A DNA stretch of 64,000 bases from Flavisolibacter tropicus (GTDB taxonomy: Bacteria; Bacteroidota; Bacteroidia; Chitinophagales; Chitinophagaceae): NCBI RefSeq assembly GCF_001644645.1, contig NZ_CP011390.1:3282001-3346000 (forward strand). Reading direction: 5' to 3'. Position 1 is the stretch's first letter, and the number at the start of each line of letters is the position of its first letter. Below the pieces are notes generated by a model. That model searched no databases. It saw nothing but the letters and a program-made list of their open reading frames with translations, and was not told where the DNA came from. The position numbers and the translations under genes are program-made. This document shows positions 8,111-18,100 of this stretch, piece after piece.

Positions 8111-9970
8111 ATGGGACTCCTGAATATTTTTAGAAATAAAGCTGATGATGCGCCAGAAGCAAACAATACAAAGAATGGCCAACTCAAACTGACAGGAGAA
8201 CAAGAGGCCATTATTCGCTCTAAAGGAAACATCAAGATCAACGCCGTAGCCGGCTCCGGGAAAACCACCACCATTATCGAGTACGCCCGAACCCGCCCTG
8301 CTGGCTCCAAAATATTATACTTAGCTTTTAACCGGGCGGTAAAACTGGAAGCCGAAAAGAAGTTTGCTGCGCAAGGTCTTTCCAACGTAAAGGTAGAAAC
8401 CGCACATTCTCTGGCCTATAAAAGGATCGTTTTCCAAAATGAGTATACCGTGCGATCGCAAGGGTATAAAACCCACGAGATCGTTGACATGCTCCAGCTA
8501 AAGGGCAATAGTGAAAAACACACTGAATACATTATCGCTAATCATATTCTCAAGTTTGCGGCCTATTTCTGTAACAGCGACAAGCAAAAAGTACAGGACC
8601 TGGATTACCGTCAGACAATTACTGATGATACAGCAACCGATTTTGTACAATCGCATTATGCCATTATTGAACATGGCACCCGCTTGCTGCTTAGCCGGAT
8701 GTATAGAGGCACAATCGAGATCACGCACGATTTCTACTTAAAGAAGTTTCAACTGCAAAACCCGGTATTACCCTACGATTACATTTTATTTGATGAAGGG
8801 CAAGACGCCTCAGCGGCCATGCTGGATATTTTCCTGAAACAAAAAGCCACCAAGGTCATTGTAGGTGATACCCACCAGCAGATCTATGGCTGGCGCTATG
8901 CCATCAACTCGTTAGAGAAGGCCAATTTTAAAAGCTTCCACCTTTCCACATCCTTCCGGTTTCATCAAGACATTGCTGATTTGGCCGTTACTATATTGGA
9001 TTGGAAACGTTTTTTTCAAGAGCAGCCTTCTGTAATAATGAAGGGAAAGGGGAAACCGGCAGAAAAGAAAGTAAAAGCCATTATTGCCCGTACCAACCTG
9101 GGCTTGCTGCTGAAAGCCATTGAATACATTACCACGCACAAACAGGTAAAGCATATTTACTTTGAAGGCAATATCAATTCCTACACCTATGCCGATGAAG
9201 GCACTTCGCTGTACGATGTTTTAAGCTTGCACAATTTTAACCATGGTTCCATTCGTGACAAACTTGTAGGCTCTATGAGCAACCTGGACGAACTGGAAGA
9301 ATACATTGAAAAAACAGAAGATGTACAACTCTCGATGATGGTGGACCTGGTAAAGGAATACGGCAATGCTATCCCGGGTCTTATTAAAACCCTCAAAGAA
9401 AAACATACCGGAGATGAAGAGAAAGCAAAAGCCGAAGTGATCTTTTCTACCGTGCACCGTTGCAAGGGCATGGAGTACGACACCATAGAACTGGTTAACG
9501 ACTTTGTTACAGAAGCCAAGCTCGAAAGACTGACCAAAGAAAACAAACAACCTCAAGACCACAATCAGGCTAAGTGGTACGAAGAGATCAATTTATTGTA
9601 TGTAGCCATTACGCGAACAAAAGGCAGCATCAGAATTCCCGAAACCTTACTGCCCGCTGGTTTTGATTCTTCCCCTTTTATCCTTTCACAGGAAGTAAAG
9701 AAAGAGACTGAAACACAAGGCACCAATTCCTTTGCCCGCACATCACACACAGGCAGTAAACAAAACCAGGAATCCAACAAACACATTCAGGTCAGGGAAC
9801 GACTGAAAGAGGAACCTAAACCCTGGACAGCAGGGGAGGACAGATTCCTGAAGCAGCTGTTTGAAGATGGCGTACACATTATGGAGATCGCCAAACGTCT
9901 GAACCGAAAAACAAGTATTGTATTATCGCGGTTAAAGAAACTGGGATTGTTGAACACCAACAAATTCTAA
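8111..9970 (+). CDS. UvrD/Rep-type superfamily 1 helicase with C-terminal HTH-like tail
   Basis: ATP-dependent DNA helicase, 619 aa. Visible motifs: Walker A NAVAGSGKTTT (residues 44-54), the FDEGQDAS motif II, GDTHQQIYGWR motif III, an STSFRF motif IV region, TVHRCKGMEYD motif V and YVAITRTKGSI motif VI. The architecture is shorter than UvrD and closer to the FBH1-like or standalone UvrD-like helicases. After a low-complexity linker (about 515-565) the last 50 residues (WTAGEDRFLKQLFEDGVHIMEIAKRL) look like a SANT/Myb-type helix-turn-helix, which I take to be a DNA-binding add-on. No nuclease domain is seen. The gene stands alone and is preceded by a repeat block. Confidence 0.9.
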   Translation: MGLLNIFRNKADDAPEANNTKNGQLKLTGEQEAIIRSKGNIKINAVAGSGKTTTIIEYARTRPAGSKILYLAFNRAVKLEAEKKFAAQGLSNVKVETAHSLAYKRIVFQNEYTVRSQGYKTHEIVDMLQLKGNSEKHTEYIIANHILKFAAYFCNSDKQKVQDLDYRQTITDDTATDFVQSHYAIIEHGTRLLLSRMYRGTIEITHDFYLKKFQLQNPVLPYDYILFDEGQDASAAMLDIFLKQKATKVIVGDTHQQIYGWRYAINSLEKANFKSFHLSTSFRFHQDIADLAVTILDWKRFFQEQPSVIMKGKGKPAEKKVKAIIARTNLGLLLKAIEYITTHKQVKHIYFEGNINSYTYADEGTSLYDVLSLHNFNHGSIRDKLVGSMSNLDELEEYIEKTEDVQLSMMVDLVKEYGNAIPGLIKTLKEKHTGDEEKAKAEVIFSTVHRCKGMEYDTIELVNDFVTEAKLERLTKENKQPQDHNQAKWYEEINLLYVAITRTKGSIRIPETLLPAGFDSSPFILSQEVKKETETQGTNSFARTSHTGSKQNQESNKHIQVRERLKEEPKPWTAGEDRFLKQLFEDGVHIMEIAKRLNRKTSIVLSRLKKLGLLNTNKF

Positions 9971-10020
9971 TTGCGCTCCCATTGGATTGCGTGGCATTAG
10001 AAGTTTGAAAATCCTAATCA

Positions 10021-10041
10021 CAAATTCCAAATACCAAATTC
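10021..10041. repeat. 7-bp tandem repeat, CAAATTC type
   Basis: Three in-phase units, CAAATTC, CAAATAC, CAAATTC, 51 bp after the helicase stop. Same unit as at 1291-1316 (other strand) and near 19800. Confidence 0.75.
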
Positions 10042-10249
10042 CTTCTGACTTAGCTCATCCATTCATTAAGCAGAGGCAAGACTGCCCCAAATTGTAAAGC
10101 CAGCAAGCGCCTTTGAACAAATATTGCTTTAAAATTATCCGCTTACGACGCGGCATAACTTTTTTAATTCTTTTCAATTCGAGAGTCCACAGCACTAGCA
10201 AATTCCACCTATTTTAAGTAATTTAATTAGAACGCCTAAACACCGAATT

Positions 10250-10678
10250 ATGAAACCCAAGCTTCTACTTGTAGCACTTCTTGCCGTTTCTATTTCATTT
10301 TTATCTTCTTGCAAAAAGGACAAAAGCGACGACGCCGATCAAGTGATGTCAACGGAAGAAGTAGCAGCAAAGATCCTTGGCAAATGGTCAATCAGCAGTG
10401 TCCAATACAACAACCATTATAATGGGACCGATCATAAAGAAACCTATCCGGGCACAGCTACCGACTATGTGGAATTTAAGTCAGACGGATTGATGTATAC
10501 TTCTTTCCGTGGTGTTACCGACATTTCTACTTACAAAGTGAAAAACGATAAAGTAATTACGATAGATGATGACCCTGCTTCTATTCAGGAAATTTCTGAT
10601 AAAGTGCTTCGCTTGTATACCAAAGATGAAACCGGCACGTTTGGCTTTACAGAATTAATGTATAATCTAAACCGCTAG
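10250..10678 (+). CDS. Lipocalin-like lipoprotein
   Basis: 142 aa. Signal peptide with lipobox LSSC (Cys 21) followed by KKDKSDD, an outer-membrane-type lipoprotein start in Bacteroidota. Residues 38-142 begin with ILGKWSISSV and continue as alternating beta strands ending FTELMYNLNR, the pattern of the small lipocalin-like domains that are abundant in this phylum. Ligand unknown. Stands alone; its 3' side is a repeat block with a terminator. Confidence 0.75.
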   Translation: MKPKLLLVALLAVSISFLSSCKKDKSDDADQVMSTEEVAAKILGKWSISSVQYNNHYNGTDHKETYPGTATDYVEFKSDGLMYTSFRGVTDISTYKVKNDKVITIDDDPASIQEISDKVLRLYTKDETGTFGFTELMYNLNR

Positions 10679-11082
10679 AACGGCCCCTCCCAGCCTCCCC
10701 AGGGGGGAGGAGAGCTAACGCACGCCCCCGCCCATCGTCAAACGTGAAACGTCAAACGTGAAAGGGCCTGGGCACAAAGCCAGAAGATCAAACATTCTTT
10801 ACATAAGAAAGGCACTCCCTTAGTGGAGTGCTTTTTGTTTATAACCATTCTCTTTTTCTTCTTACGCTCTTTTCTCTCTTAGCTTTCTTTGCGTCTTTTC
10901 CTCTTAGCGCCTTTGCGTGAAACCTTTCTTCCTTGTCAACTTATTAACTTGTTAACCTGCCAACCCTTCTCTCCTCACAGCTCGTAACTCAAAGCTCATG
11001 GCTTCCCCTGTGGACTGTCGTCTGTCGACCGTGGACTCCCTTTCACGTTTCACGAATACTCACCACTCACCATTCACCATGG
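10679..11082. repeat. Composite intergenic repeat block between convergent genes
   Basis: A 404-bp gap with no gene. From left to right: a C/G-rich near-palindrome (about 10682-10716), AACGTGA/AACGTCA units (10740-10766), a terminator (10812-10836), a C/T-rich stretch that is the reverse complement of the TTTCACGCAAAGGCGC module found at 59238 and 60976, a GTTAACAAGTTAATAAG module (complement), GAGCTNN heptamers on the minus strand (10977-11000) and TCACCAC/TCACCAT heptamers (11060-11080) ending 2 bp before the stop codon of the minus-strand gene at 11083. Confidence 0.8.
10812..10836 (+). terminator. Terminator inside repeat block
   Basis: A 7-bp stem (10812-10818 with 10825-10831), a 6-nt loop CTTAGT and a run of five T. 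It is 133 bp after the lipocalin-like gene. Near-copies with the same CTTAGT loop or the same layout occur at 21144-21172 and 59293-59322, so this terminator is part of the repeated module. Confidence 0.8.
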
Positions 11083-11742
11083 CTAGTCCTTCGTTACAGA
11101 AAAATTATATCCCCGTTTGGCCTTTCTTGGCTGATTGTTACTGTCTAATACCGGGTTTAACTGCGGTGGCCCACTTACCAGGCGTTGCTTCACCTGGTCC
11201 AGCAGGAAGGCATTTTCAGGTGTAGTTGTTACATTGGTAATATTTACCTGTCCAGTGGTTTCTATTTCATATGCCACAGTGATATAGTAAGTTTCCTTTT
11301 TAATCTTTTTAGAAGGGAGTACTTCGGTGGTTAAACTAGCTACCAGGGAGTCAGAATATTCTTTCCAGATCTTGGTGTTGGTCTTTACTGGTACCGGGGG
11401 AGGAACAGCGGCGGCAGCAGCGGCAACTGTCGCTGCAGCTGCGGCAGCAGTGTCGGCCTGTACGGCTGTATTATTATTGGAAGAAGCAACGGCAACTGTG
11501 TCGCCCTGTGGTGTAACTTTCTTTACCGAATCAACAGCAGCAACAGCCACTACAGGCTTAGCAGGTTCGGCTGGCTTCTTTTGTGCCGTATCGATTCTTG
11601 ACTTCAGGTCATCTGTTTTGCGGAGCACCGTATTGGAATCCATTTTTAGCTTACCACCATACAGCAATTCCTTTAACGACTGCGCCTGGGTGGTTATGGA
11701 ACCTGCAATAAATAATAGCACTAGTAAAATTGCTTTTTGCAT
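11083..11742 (-). CDS. Secreted protein with Ala-rich linker and TonB-C-like tail
   Basis: The frame opens at 11781, but the ATG at 11742 is preferred because an AAAGGA site lies 6 bp upstream and the product then begins MQKAILLVLLFIAG, a clear signal peptide ending TQAQ. 219 aa. A Pro/Ala-rich linker (roughly 60-130, with a run of Ala and PPPVPV) leads to a C-terminal domain starting YYITVAYEIETTG and ending YNFSVTKD. The strand pattern and the TVAYEI...G...I/V...F phrase resemble TonB C-terminal folds, but this is weak and no transmembrane anchor is present. Function unknown. The stop codon is 2 bp from a heptamer array. Confidence 0.65.
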   Translation of the reverse strand: MQKAILLVLLFIAGSITTQAQSLKELLYGGKLKMDSNTVLRKTDDLKSRIDTAQKKPAEPAKPVVAVAAVDSVKKVTPQGDTVAVASSNNNTAVQADTAAAAAATVAAAAAAVPPPVPVKTNTKIWKEYSDSLVASLTTEVLPSKKIKKETYYITVAYEIETTGQVNITNVTTTPENAFLLDQVKQRLVSGPPQLNPVLDSNNQPRKAKRGYNFSVTKD

Positions 11743-11933
11743 ATTCATTCCTTTAGTAAAACGATTGGCGGCTTGTGGCACGCATAACCGTAATTTAAAA
11801 TGATAGTAAGTTGTAAAGAACCTTAACGTATATACCCGTGCTTTTCGTTTGTTAGCAGACTACTAAATCTGAAATTCCTTGCAGCTCATCAATCTTACAG
11901 CAAAAAACGGCCCATCTTATAAAGCAGGCTGAT

Positions 11934-12215
11934 CTACAGATGACGCTGCTCTTTCAGTAGTACAACCGCGTCTTGAATTACATGTAAGTTACCATCTATT
12001 TTACCACGCAACGATACTGGTTTGCCACTTTCCATAACAAACCGTAGCTCTGGCGGCAAGTTGGCCAATTGTAGTTCTGCTGCATCCAAACAAGGACGCA
12101 AGCTGTAATGACCATCTACTTTGTAAAACTCAAAATCCACCTGATGCTGGTGAATAACACCACCTGAACTTTTATAAGGAACAGCAATGCTAACGGTTGT
12201 GATCTTACTATTCAT
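11934..12215 (-). CDS. Hypothetical cytoplasmic protein
   Basis: The frame extends to 12266, but that extension reads through an inverted repeat; the ATG at 12215 gives 93 aa starting MNSKITTVSIAVPYKSSGG. No signal peptide or membrane segment. Composition is globular (HQVDFEFYKVDGHYSLRPCL, ELRFVMESGKPVSLRG). Not recognised. Transcribed alone, with a hairpin in its leader. Confidence 0.6.
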   Translation of the reverse strand: MNSKITTVSIAVPYKSSGGVIHQHQVDFEFYKVDGHYSLRPCLDAAELQLANLPPELRFVMESGKPVSLRGKIDGNLHVIQDAVVLLKEQRHL

Positions 12216-12237
12216 AACAACAGATTTTAAAATACAA

Positions 12238-12276
12238 AAGGATAGACTGTTACACACATATAACAAGCCTATCCTT
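12238..12276 (-). promoter_or_regulatory. Leader hairpin upstream of the 93-aa protein
   Basis: Inverted repeat: 12238-12245 pairs perfectly with 12269-12276, and 12248-12252 with 12261-12265. On the minus strand it ends CCTTTTG and lies 23 bp before the ATG at 12215, so it could be an attenuator or mRNA-stabilising leader. No known riboswitch is recognised. Confidence 0.45.
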
Positions 12277-12459
12277 CAACACATAATCTGAACTGTAAGA
12301 ATCGTGCCATCTCAATGTAGTGTTGAGTTAGTTTTTTTCAACACCTCCTTTTTTAGCACTTTCTTGTGTATTGCTATCACCTAGAGCTTCAATGACTTAT
12401 GCTATGGGCCTTCTAATCCTGCTAAAATCATTGTAGCTTCAAGGTCTGTAATATCCCCA

Positions 12460-13107
12460 ATGACTCCGGTCTTTATCACGGGCGGAACAGGATATATGGG
12501 CCGCAGGCTCATTAAGAAATTAGTAACGCAAGGCTACTCTATAACGGCACTTGTGCGCCCGGGCAGCGAAAGAAAATTACCTCAAGGAGCTAAAGCTGTT
12601 GTCGCTAATCCTTTTGATGCTTCTCAGTTCCAGGCATACATTCCAAAGGGCGCCGTGTTTGTACAGCTGTTGGGTGTAGCGCATCCATCACCACGAAAGA
12701 AAGAGCAGTTTCGCCGTATTGATCTGGCCAGTGTTAAAGCTTCGGCCAATGCAGCAGCGGCTGCCCATGTTTCTCATTTTATCTATGTAAGTGTGGCTAG
12801 GATGGAAACAAGGGTTATGCAGGATTTCCAAAAAGTACGTAAGGAAGGAGAAAACGATCTCCTCTCCAAAGGATTTCCTTGTACGTTTATACGACCCTGG
12901 TATGTTTTGGGTCCGGGGCATTGGTGGCCGTTGTTGCTTTTACCCTTTTATGGCATTGCCCGTCTTATACCCGCCTGGCGGCAGAAAGCAAAAGCCTTGT
13001 CGCTAGTAACCATTAACCAAATGATACAAACCCTTGTGCATACTATTGACTCCGCACCACAACACCTACGCCTTATTGAAGTCAGTGAGATCAAAAGATG
13101 CAAGTAA
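12460..13107 (+). CDS. Atypical SDR / NAD(P)-binding epimerase-like protein
   Basis: 215 aa. The N-terminus has a Rossmann fold with GGTGYMG (residues 8-14) and the basic residue after strand 2 (ALVRPGSERK) expected of an NADP-binding atypical SDR of the NmrA/NDUFA9-like group. YVSVARMETRVMQDFQK replaces the usual YxxxK active site, so redox activity is uncertain; many relatives are regulators or act as chaperone-like subunits. A hydrophobic stretch (about 147-166, WWPLLLLPFYGIARLIP) suggests membrane contact. No operon partner; the next gene starts 75 bp later on the same strand. Confidence 0.8.
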   Translation: MTPVFITGGTGYMGRRLIKKLVTQGYSITALVRPGSERKLPQGAKAVVANPFDASQFQAYIPKGAVFVQLLGVAHPSPRKKEQFRRIDLASVKASANAAAAAHVSHFIYVSVARMETRVMQDFQKVRKEGENDLLSKGFPCTFIRPWYVLGPGHWWPLLLLPFYGIARLIPAWRQKAKALSLVTINQMIQTLVHTIDSAPQHLRLIEVSEIKRCK

Positions 13108-13181
13108 GAAGTATAAACCATGCATTCTTTGAAGACAAACAACCGGCAACCTTATTTTTTTAACCATAAATAACTATTACA

Positions 13182-13736
13182 ATGAAACCAATTATTTACG
13201 GCCTGCTTACCAGTGTTACCGTAGTACTTACAGCTTGCAACAGTCAGCCTGCCAACAAGGACATGGCCGATAAAGATAGCGCCGGCGCTACCATGCCAAT
13301 GAACAATGATGAAGAGGCCAAAGAAGAACGTAACAAAAAAACAGCACTGGAAAGTGCTGAAGCCATCAATCAACACGATGTCAATGTTGTTTTAAAAGAT
13401 GCCGCTCCTGATGTAGTGGATTATAGCGACGGTGCCATGCCACCGACCAAAAGCAAGGACAGCATTAACGTGATGATCTCCAACTGGATGAAAGCTTTTC
13501 CAGATGTAAAAGGCAGCAACCTGAAAGCGGTAGCCGATGGTGACTGGGTGGTAGTTTGGGGTGATTGGAATGGCACCTGGAAAGGTGACTTCATGGGTCA
13601 GAAAGCCACCGGCAAGTCGTATAAAACCCGGGAGGCTGACATCTTCCGCTTTAATAATGAAGGTAAAATCATTGAACACTACAGCGCCTCTACCTGGCCG
13701 GCAACAGCTATGCAGACTGGAATGAAAATGCAATGA
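13182..13736 (+). CDS. SnoaL-like (ester cyclase family) lipoprotein
   Basis: 184 aa. Lipobox LTAC (Cys 19) followed by a charged linker. Residues about 50-175 match the NTF2-like SnoaL fold: ALESAEAINQHDVNVVLKDAAPDVVDY at the start, WMKAFPDVKGSNLKAVADGDWVVVWGDWNGTWKG in the middle and DIFRFNNEGKIIEHYSA near the end. In Bacteroidota such lipoproteins are common and mostly uncharacterised. Followed at once by a repeat block between convergent genes. Confidence 0.8.
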   Translation: MKPIIYGLLTSVTVVLTACNSQPANKDMADKDSAGATMPMNNDEEAKEERNKKTALESAEAINQHDVNVVLKDAAPDVVDYSDGAMPPTKSKDSINVMISNWMKAFPDVKGSNLKAVADGDWVVVWGDWNGTWKGDFMGQKATGKSYKTREADIFRFNNEGKIIEHYSASTWPATAMQTGMKMQ

Positions 13737-13759
13737 TTAGCTATTGAGGAATGACAGAG

Positions 13760-14027
13760 GATAGTTGACAGGTTAACAAGTTGATAAGTTGACAAGGGAA
13801 GGAATAATGAACAAGGAACAAGGAATGATGAAGGAAGAAGGGAGGAAAGTTGCGAGCTATGAGCTACGAGCTGTGAGAAGGGAAAGGGAATGTTCAATTT
13901 TCAATGATCAAGGTACAATAAAAGATAACAGAGAAGAAGCAACAAAGACAGATGATAGAGGACAGTAGGCAACCATTAACTGTCATCTGTCCTCTGTCAA
14001 CCGTCCACTCTCTACCGTCAACTTTTA
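13760..14027. repeat. Composite heptamer block between convergent genes
   Basis: Contains a GTTGACAGGTTAACAAG module, GGAACAA and GGAAGAA units (13808-13850), GAGCTAY units (13854-13876), CAATTTT/CAATGAT units (13895-13915), then GATGATA-GAGGACA-GTAGGCA (13951-13971) facing their own complements (13978-14022). The two halves of the last part can fold on each other between the two gene ends. Confidence 0.8.
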
Positions 14028-14033
14028 ACCGCG

Positions 14034-14858
14034 CTATAATTTCTCCAGTACCTGAAGCATTTTTCGGCAAATAGCTTCATCTGGCAATGGATCGTTACCA
14101 GCTTCCATATTCTCTACTGCATTCTTTGGATTAGAAGTGCCTGGTATAACACAGGTAACAGCAGGATGAGCGATAATATACTTCAGGAAAAACTGGCTCC
14201 AGCTATTTATTCCATAATCTTCCGCCCATGCGGGTAAGGATTTTCCTTTTACCCGCTTAAACAAAGTACCGGTTTCAAAAGGTTCATTGATCAACACCGC
14301 TACGCCTCTTGCCTGTGCTGTCGATAGCAATGACTGCTCGGCATGGCGCTCTTGAATGGAATAATTGAATTGCACAAAATCTATCGGCTCTTCATGCATT
14401 ACTTGTTCTAACTGCGCATGAGCAGAACGGTGATAATGCGTTATACCAATATAGCGAATACGCCCTTCTTCTTTTAACTGCCGCAGGGTACGCAGGTGTG
14501 TTTGCCAGTCCACCAGGTTATGTATCTGCAACAAATCCATAGTTTGCCGCCGCATCTTTTGAAAAGAAGAATTGATCTGTTGCAGGCCACTCGCTTTGCC
14601 TGTGGTCCATACCTTGGTAGCATAAAAGAAATCATCAGCTATAAGTAAGTGACTTGTAAGATCGCCAACCACTGCTTCGGCCCTGCCATACATAGGTGAG
14701 GAATCAATGACGCGGCTACCATGTGTTGCCATCTGCGTTAATACTTCGGTTAGTTGTTGCCGTTCTTGTGCACTAGCCCCTATATCAAATTGTTGCCAAG
14801 TGCCAAGGCCAATAACAGGTAATGATTCGCCGGAAGAAGGTATGATTCTTTGAAGCAT
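14034..14858 (-). CDS. Aldo/keto reductase family protein
   Basis: 274 aa, slightly short of the usual 300-330. NADPH-dependent carbonyl reductase fold with the complete catalytic tetrad: Asp52 (VIDSSP), Tyr57 (MYGRAE), Lys82 (ATKVW) and His113 (LLQIHN). The C-terminal cofactor-binding region reads CVIPGTSNPKNAVENM. The substrate is unknown. The gene stands alone, with repeat blocks on both sides; an in-window paralogue lies at 35995-36981. Confidence 0.9.
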   Translation of the reverse strand: MLQRIIPSSGESLPVIGLGTWQQFDIGASAQERQQLTEVLTQMATHGSRVIDSSPMYGRAEAVVGDLTSHLLIADDFFYATKVWTTGKASGLQQINSSFQKMRRQTMDLLQIHNLVDWQTHLRTLRQLKEEGRIRYIGITHYHRSAHAQLEQVMHEEPIDFVQFNYSIQERHAEQSLLSTAQARGVAVLINEPFETGTLFKRVKGKSLPAWAEDYGINSWSQFFLKYIIAHPAVTCVIPGTSNPKNAVENMEAGNDPLPDEAICRKMLQVLEKL

Positions 14859-14874
14859 TTTTATGGTATGAATA

Positions 14875-15120
14875 TAAGCTGCAAGCTAAACGCTTCACGC
14901 AACAAACAGCCATCGTGAAACGTGAGACGTGAAAGGAAGGCTGCAAGCTACAAGCTGCACGCTGCACGCCAAGAGTCAACCTCTTTTATAGTTCTCTTCT
15001 CTCTTTATTGAACATTGATCGTTGAGCATTGAACATTCTCTTCCTTCTTCCTTCATCATTCCCTGTTCCCTGTTCAATATCCCTTTCCCCTTAATCCTTT
15101 CCCTTCCTACTAATCCTAGG
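14875..15120. repeat. Composite heptamer block downstream of the PAS/GAF gene
   Basis: Includes AAGCTGC/AAGCTAC/ACGCTGC units (14940-14970), AACGTGA units (14915-14935), GAACATT-GATCGTT-GAGCATT-GAACATT (15008-15035) and a C/T-rich module (15040-15118). On the minus strand this last module begins within a few bases of the stop codon at 15126 and closely resembles the sequence after the K+ channel stop at 19929. Confidence 0.8.
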
Positions 15121-15125
15121 TCTCA

Positions 15126-18100
15126 CTAATTCAACCCAATATGCCCTTTACCTTTCTTAGCCTGTTCCTCCATTAGCTTTTCTAAGGTGATGTCTTCACC
15201 GATGCCGATCACTTGTTTTACCACTCCATTCTCTTTTTTAAAAATACTATCCTTGGTGCGGAAACAGCGGAAGCCTTTGCCCACCCAGATGCGAAACTCC
15301 AATTCACGCACCTCTCCTTCTGCCAGTGTTGTCATCTCATTCATATAGGTGGTACGCTTAGGCAGATCTTCTGGGTGGATGATGGCCTGGAACAAGTGCG
15401 GCCCCATGGCATATACATATTCTTCGGTTTGACCTATCAGTTCGTTCACCCGTTTGTTGATATAAGTAAAGCGCTGTTCCTCCAGGTCAAATACATAAAT
15501 AAGATGAGGGGTTTTATTAGTGACCTGCTCCAGGAAATAATGTTCCTCCTTCAGCTCCTGCTCAGCATTCTTTAGCTGCGTAATATCGTGAAGAATAGCA
15601 ATGATCTGCTCTACTCCACCTTCTTTATTTCGCCTGAAAACCCCGCGACGCACCTGCACCCAGCGTATCGATCCGTTCTTATGCACCACACGGTATTCAC
15701 TATCCTGTATCTCGCCATCCTCTAACGTAGACAGGGCCGCCAGTAACCCGGCTTGTATGTTCCAGTCGTCCGGATACACAAGACGCTGAATAACACCAAT
15801 ACCAAAGGCCTGCATTTCAGCAGGTGTGTAACCCAATAATATTTCTACTTCAGGATTAGCAAAGACATTGCGTTGCTCACGCAAGTCAAAAATAAATACG
15901 GTTTCAGGTACGTTACTAACCACACGCTCAATAAAGTTAGACTGCTCATTGATCTTTATCTCCGACAGCTTTCGATCAGTAATATCGGTTATCAGGGAAA
16001 TAATCAGAGCCGCTTCGCCGGCACTATTTCTACTAAACACTTTACTTTTAAGCCGAATCCAACGCTCGCCAGAAGCCGTCCGCAGGTCAACTTCTTTAAT
16101 CTCTCCGTCGAGCAACTCCTTTCGCTCTTCCAGGAACGCTTTTACTTTCTCCTGATCATCAAAGTGAATCAGTTTTTCTACCCGTTCCACATGCCGCAAA
16201 TTCAAGCTTGCTCCTTCATCCTCCGCTCCCCAAAAGGCATCGTGATTGGCATACAAAATCTTATCAGTAACGACATCATAAATCGTGATAAGATCAGGGA
16301 CAGTGGAAGTAACTTCTTCTATAAATGCCTTGCTCTCTTTCAATTCATGAGTGCGCTCTGCTATCTGCTGCTCCAACGAAGCATTGAATTCCTTGAGTTC
16401 ATCCTGGGCTTGCTTACGTTCAATCAGGTCAGCCATCTGGCGGGCCAGTACATCCAGTAAGCTTAACTCCCGTTCTGCAGGTTCATGCGCGCTTCGCCAG
16501 TGAGTGGAGAGCATGCCCAATATTTTACCAGTACGGGAAACAAGTGGTGTGGATTGCACGGCCTTAATGCCCGATAAGCGAAAAGCCTCGAAGTTTTCCG
16601 CATCAAACATAGATTTACAGCTATGCACATCCGAAACAACAACACGCGCTCCCTTGGCGAACGCCATACCGCAGGATGTGGTAGATTCTAACGTTATCCA
16701 CTTCCAGGTCTTGGCCGATTCTGGCGAGAAACCTTTGTATGTCAAAAGCAGTAGTTCATTCTTTTCAGAAGAAAGCAATTGTATACTGCCCATATCGGAA
16801 TCCATAATGGCAATGGCAGCATCCAATATCTGATCATACAGTGCATCAATATTGTCTTCATCAATCAATTGGCTGCTGGTATGTTGCAGCTGCCTGGTGT
16901 CAGCCATTTCTTCTGCCAGTTGGGTTTGGGATTGCTGCAAGGCTTCTTCGGCGCGGATGCGTTCCTGTGTCTCACTGTGACGAGAGATGATGACAGCAGC
17001 CGTTTGGGTTACAATATCGGCGAGTTCAATATCTTTCGGTGTCGCTTCACGAGGCCATTGGAAGTACATGGCAAACGTACCGACAGCCTTGTTTTCTTTC
17101 GTTTTAATAGGAAATGACCAGCAGCCACGGTAGCCGTACTTCTCTGCAACAGAAGTCCAAGGCTTCCACCTTGGTTCTTCAAAAATATCTGAAGTCAGTA
17201 CAGGAAGGCCTGTTGGCACAGCCAATCCGCAGGCAAGCGAATCTTCCCCTATAAGAAATCCATCTATTTCATCGGCATAAGCGTCCGGCATGTTTCCGGC
17301 TCCACGGATGTTGTATAATGCTGTGCCTTCCGCATTAGCAATATAAAAGGCCGTTCTTGCCTCACCCTTTGTTTCATTTATGACCATACTGGTCAGGACG
17401 TTGAGCGAATGATCAAGCGTGGCGCCATTAACGGTTGCCAAGAAAGCTTCTTTCTGCCTGCGCATCCGTTCTTCATTGATCCGCAAAGCTTCTTCTGCTC
17501 TTGCTCTTTCCACCGCAGCCCAGCTACGCTCAGCCACTTCCTGCACCAACTCAATTTCGCTTTCCTTCCACAGCCTTGGCTCTATGTTGTGAACAGCCAA
17601 AGTAGCCACCCATTCTCCCCCTTTCACCAACGGCATCGCTACATAGGCGCCTATATGCGCTGAAGCAAGCACGCCCCGTTCATCTTGAGATATCGTTGGG
17701 TCTGTAGCCGTGTCATAACATACCTGCACCTTTCCCTTGCGGAATCCTTCTACCAAACGTTCACCAAAGTCGAGATGACGAAACTTGCCTGTCATTGGTG
17801 GTAGCCCATCACCATGGCTATGGCTGATATATATAAACTCTCCAATCGTTTCGCCGTAATGAGATTGATTCGCCTTCAGATGTTCACCCAAAAGATCAGC
17901 AGCTACCGCCTGTATTTTTAGAGGATCAGGGAGCGAGCGAAGCGCATCGTTCAACTTCAGTAAAAACAACTGCCTTTCTTCTGTTTGTTTGCGCTCCGTA
18001 ATGTCGTCAAAGACCACTGCCAGCAAATGCTCTGCTCCTTCTAACGGAGAGGCATAAATCTTATACCAGCGATTGATAGCACCTACATAATTTTCTGTCC

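Noticed and set aside
12238..12276. Leader hairpin as a known riboswitch
   Set aside because: Only a simple inverted repeat is visible; no conserved aptamer core.
12320..12344. Weak T-rich hairpin (7-bp stem, 11-nt loop)
   Set aside because: Long loop, short AT-rich stem, and no gene ends nearby on the plus strand.
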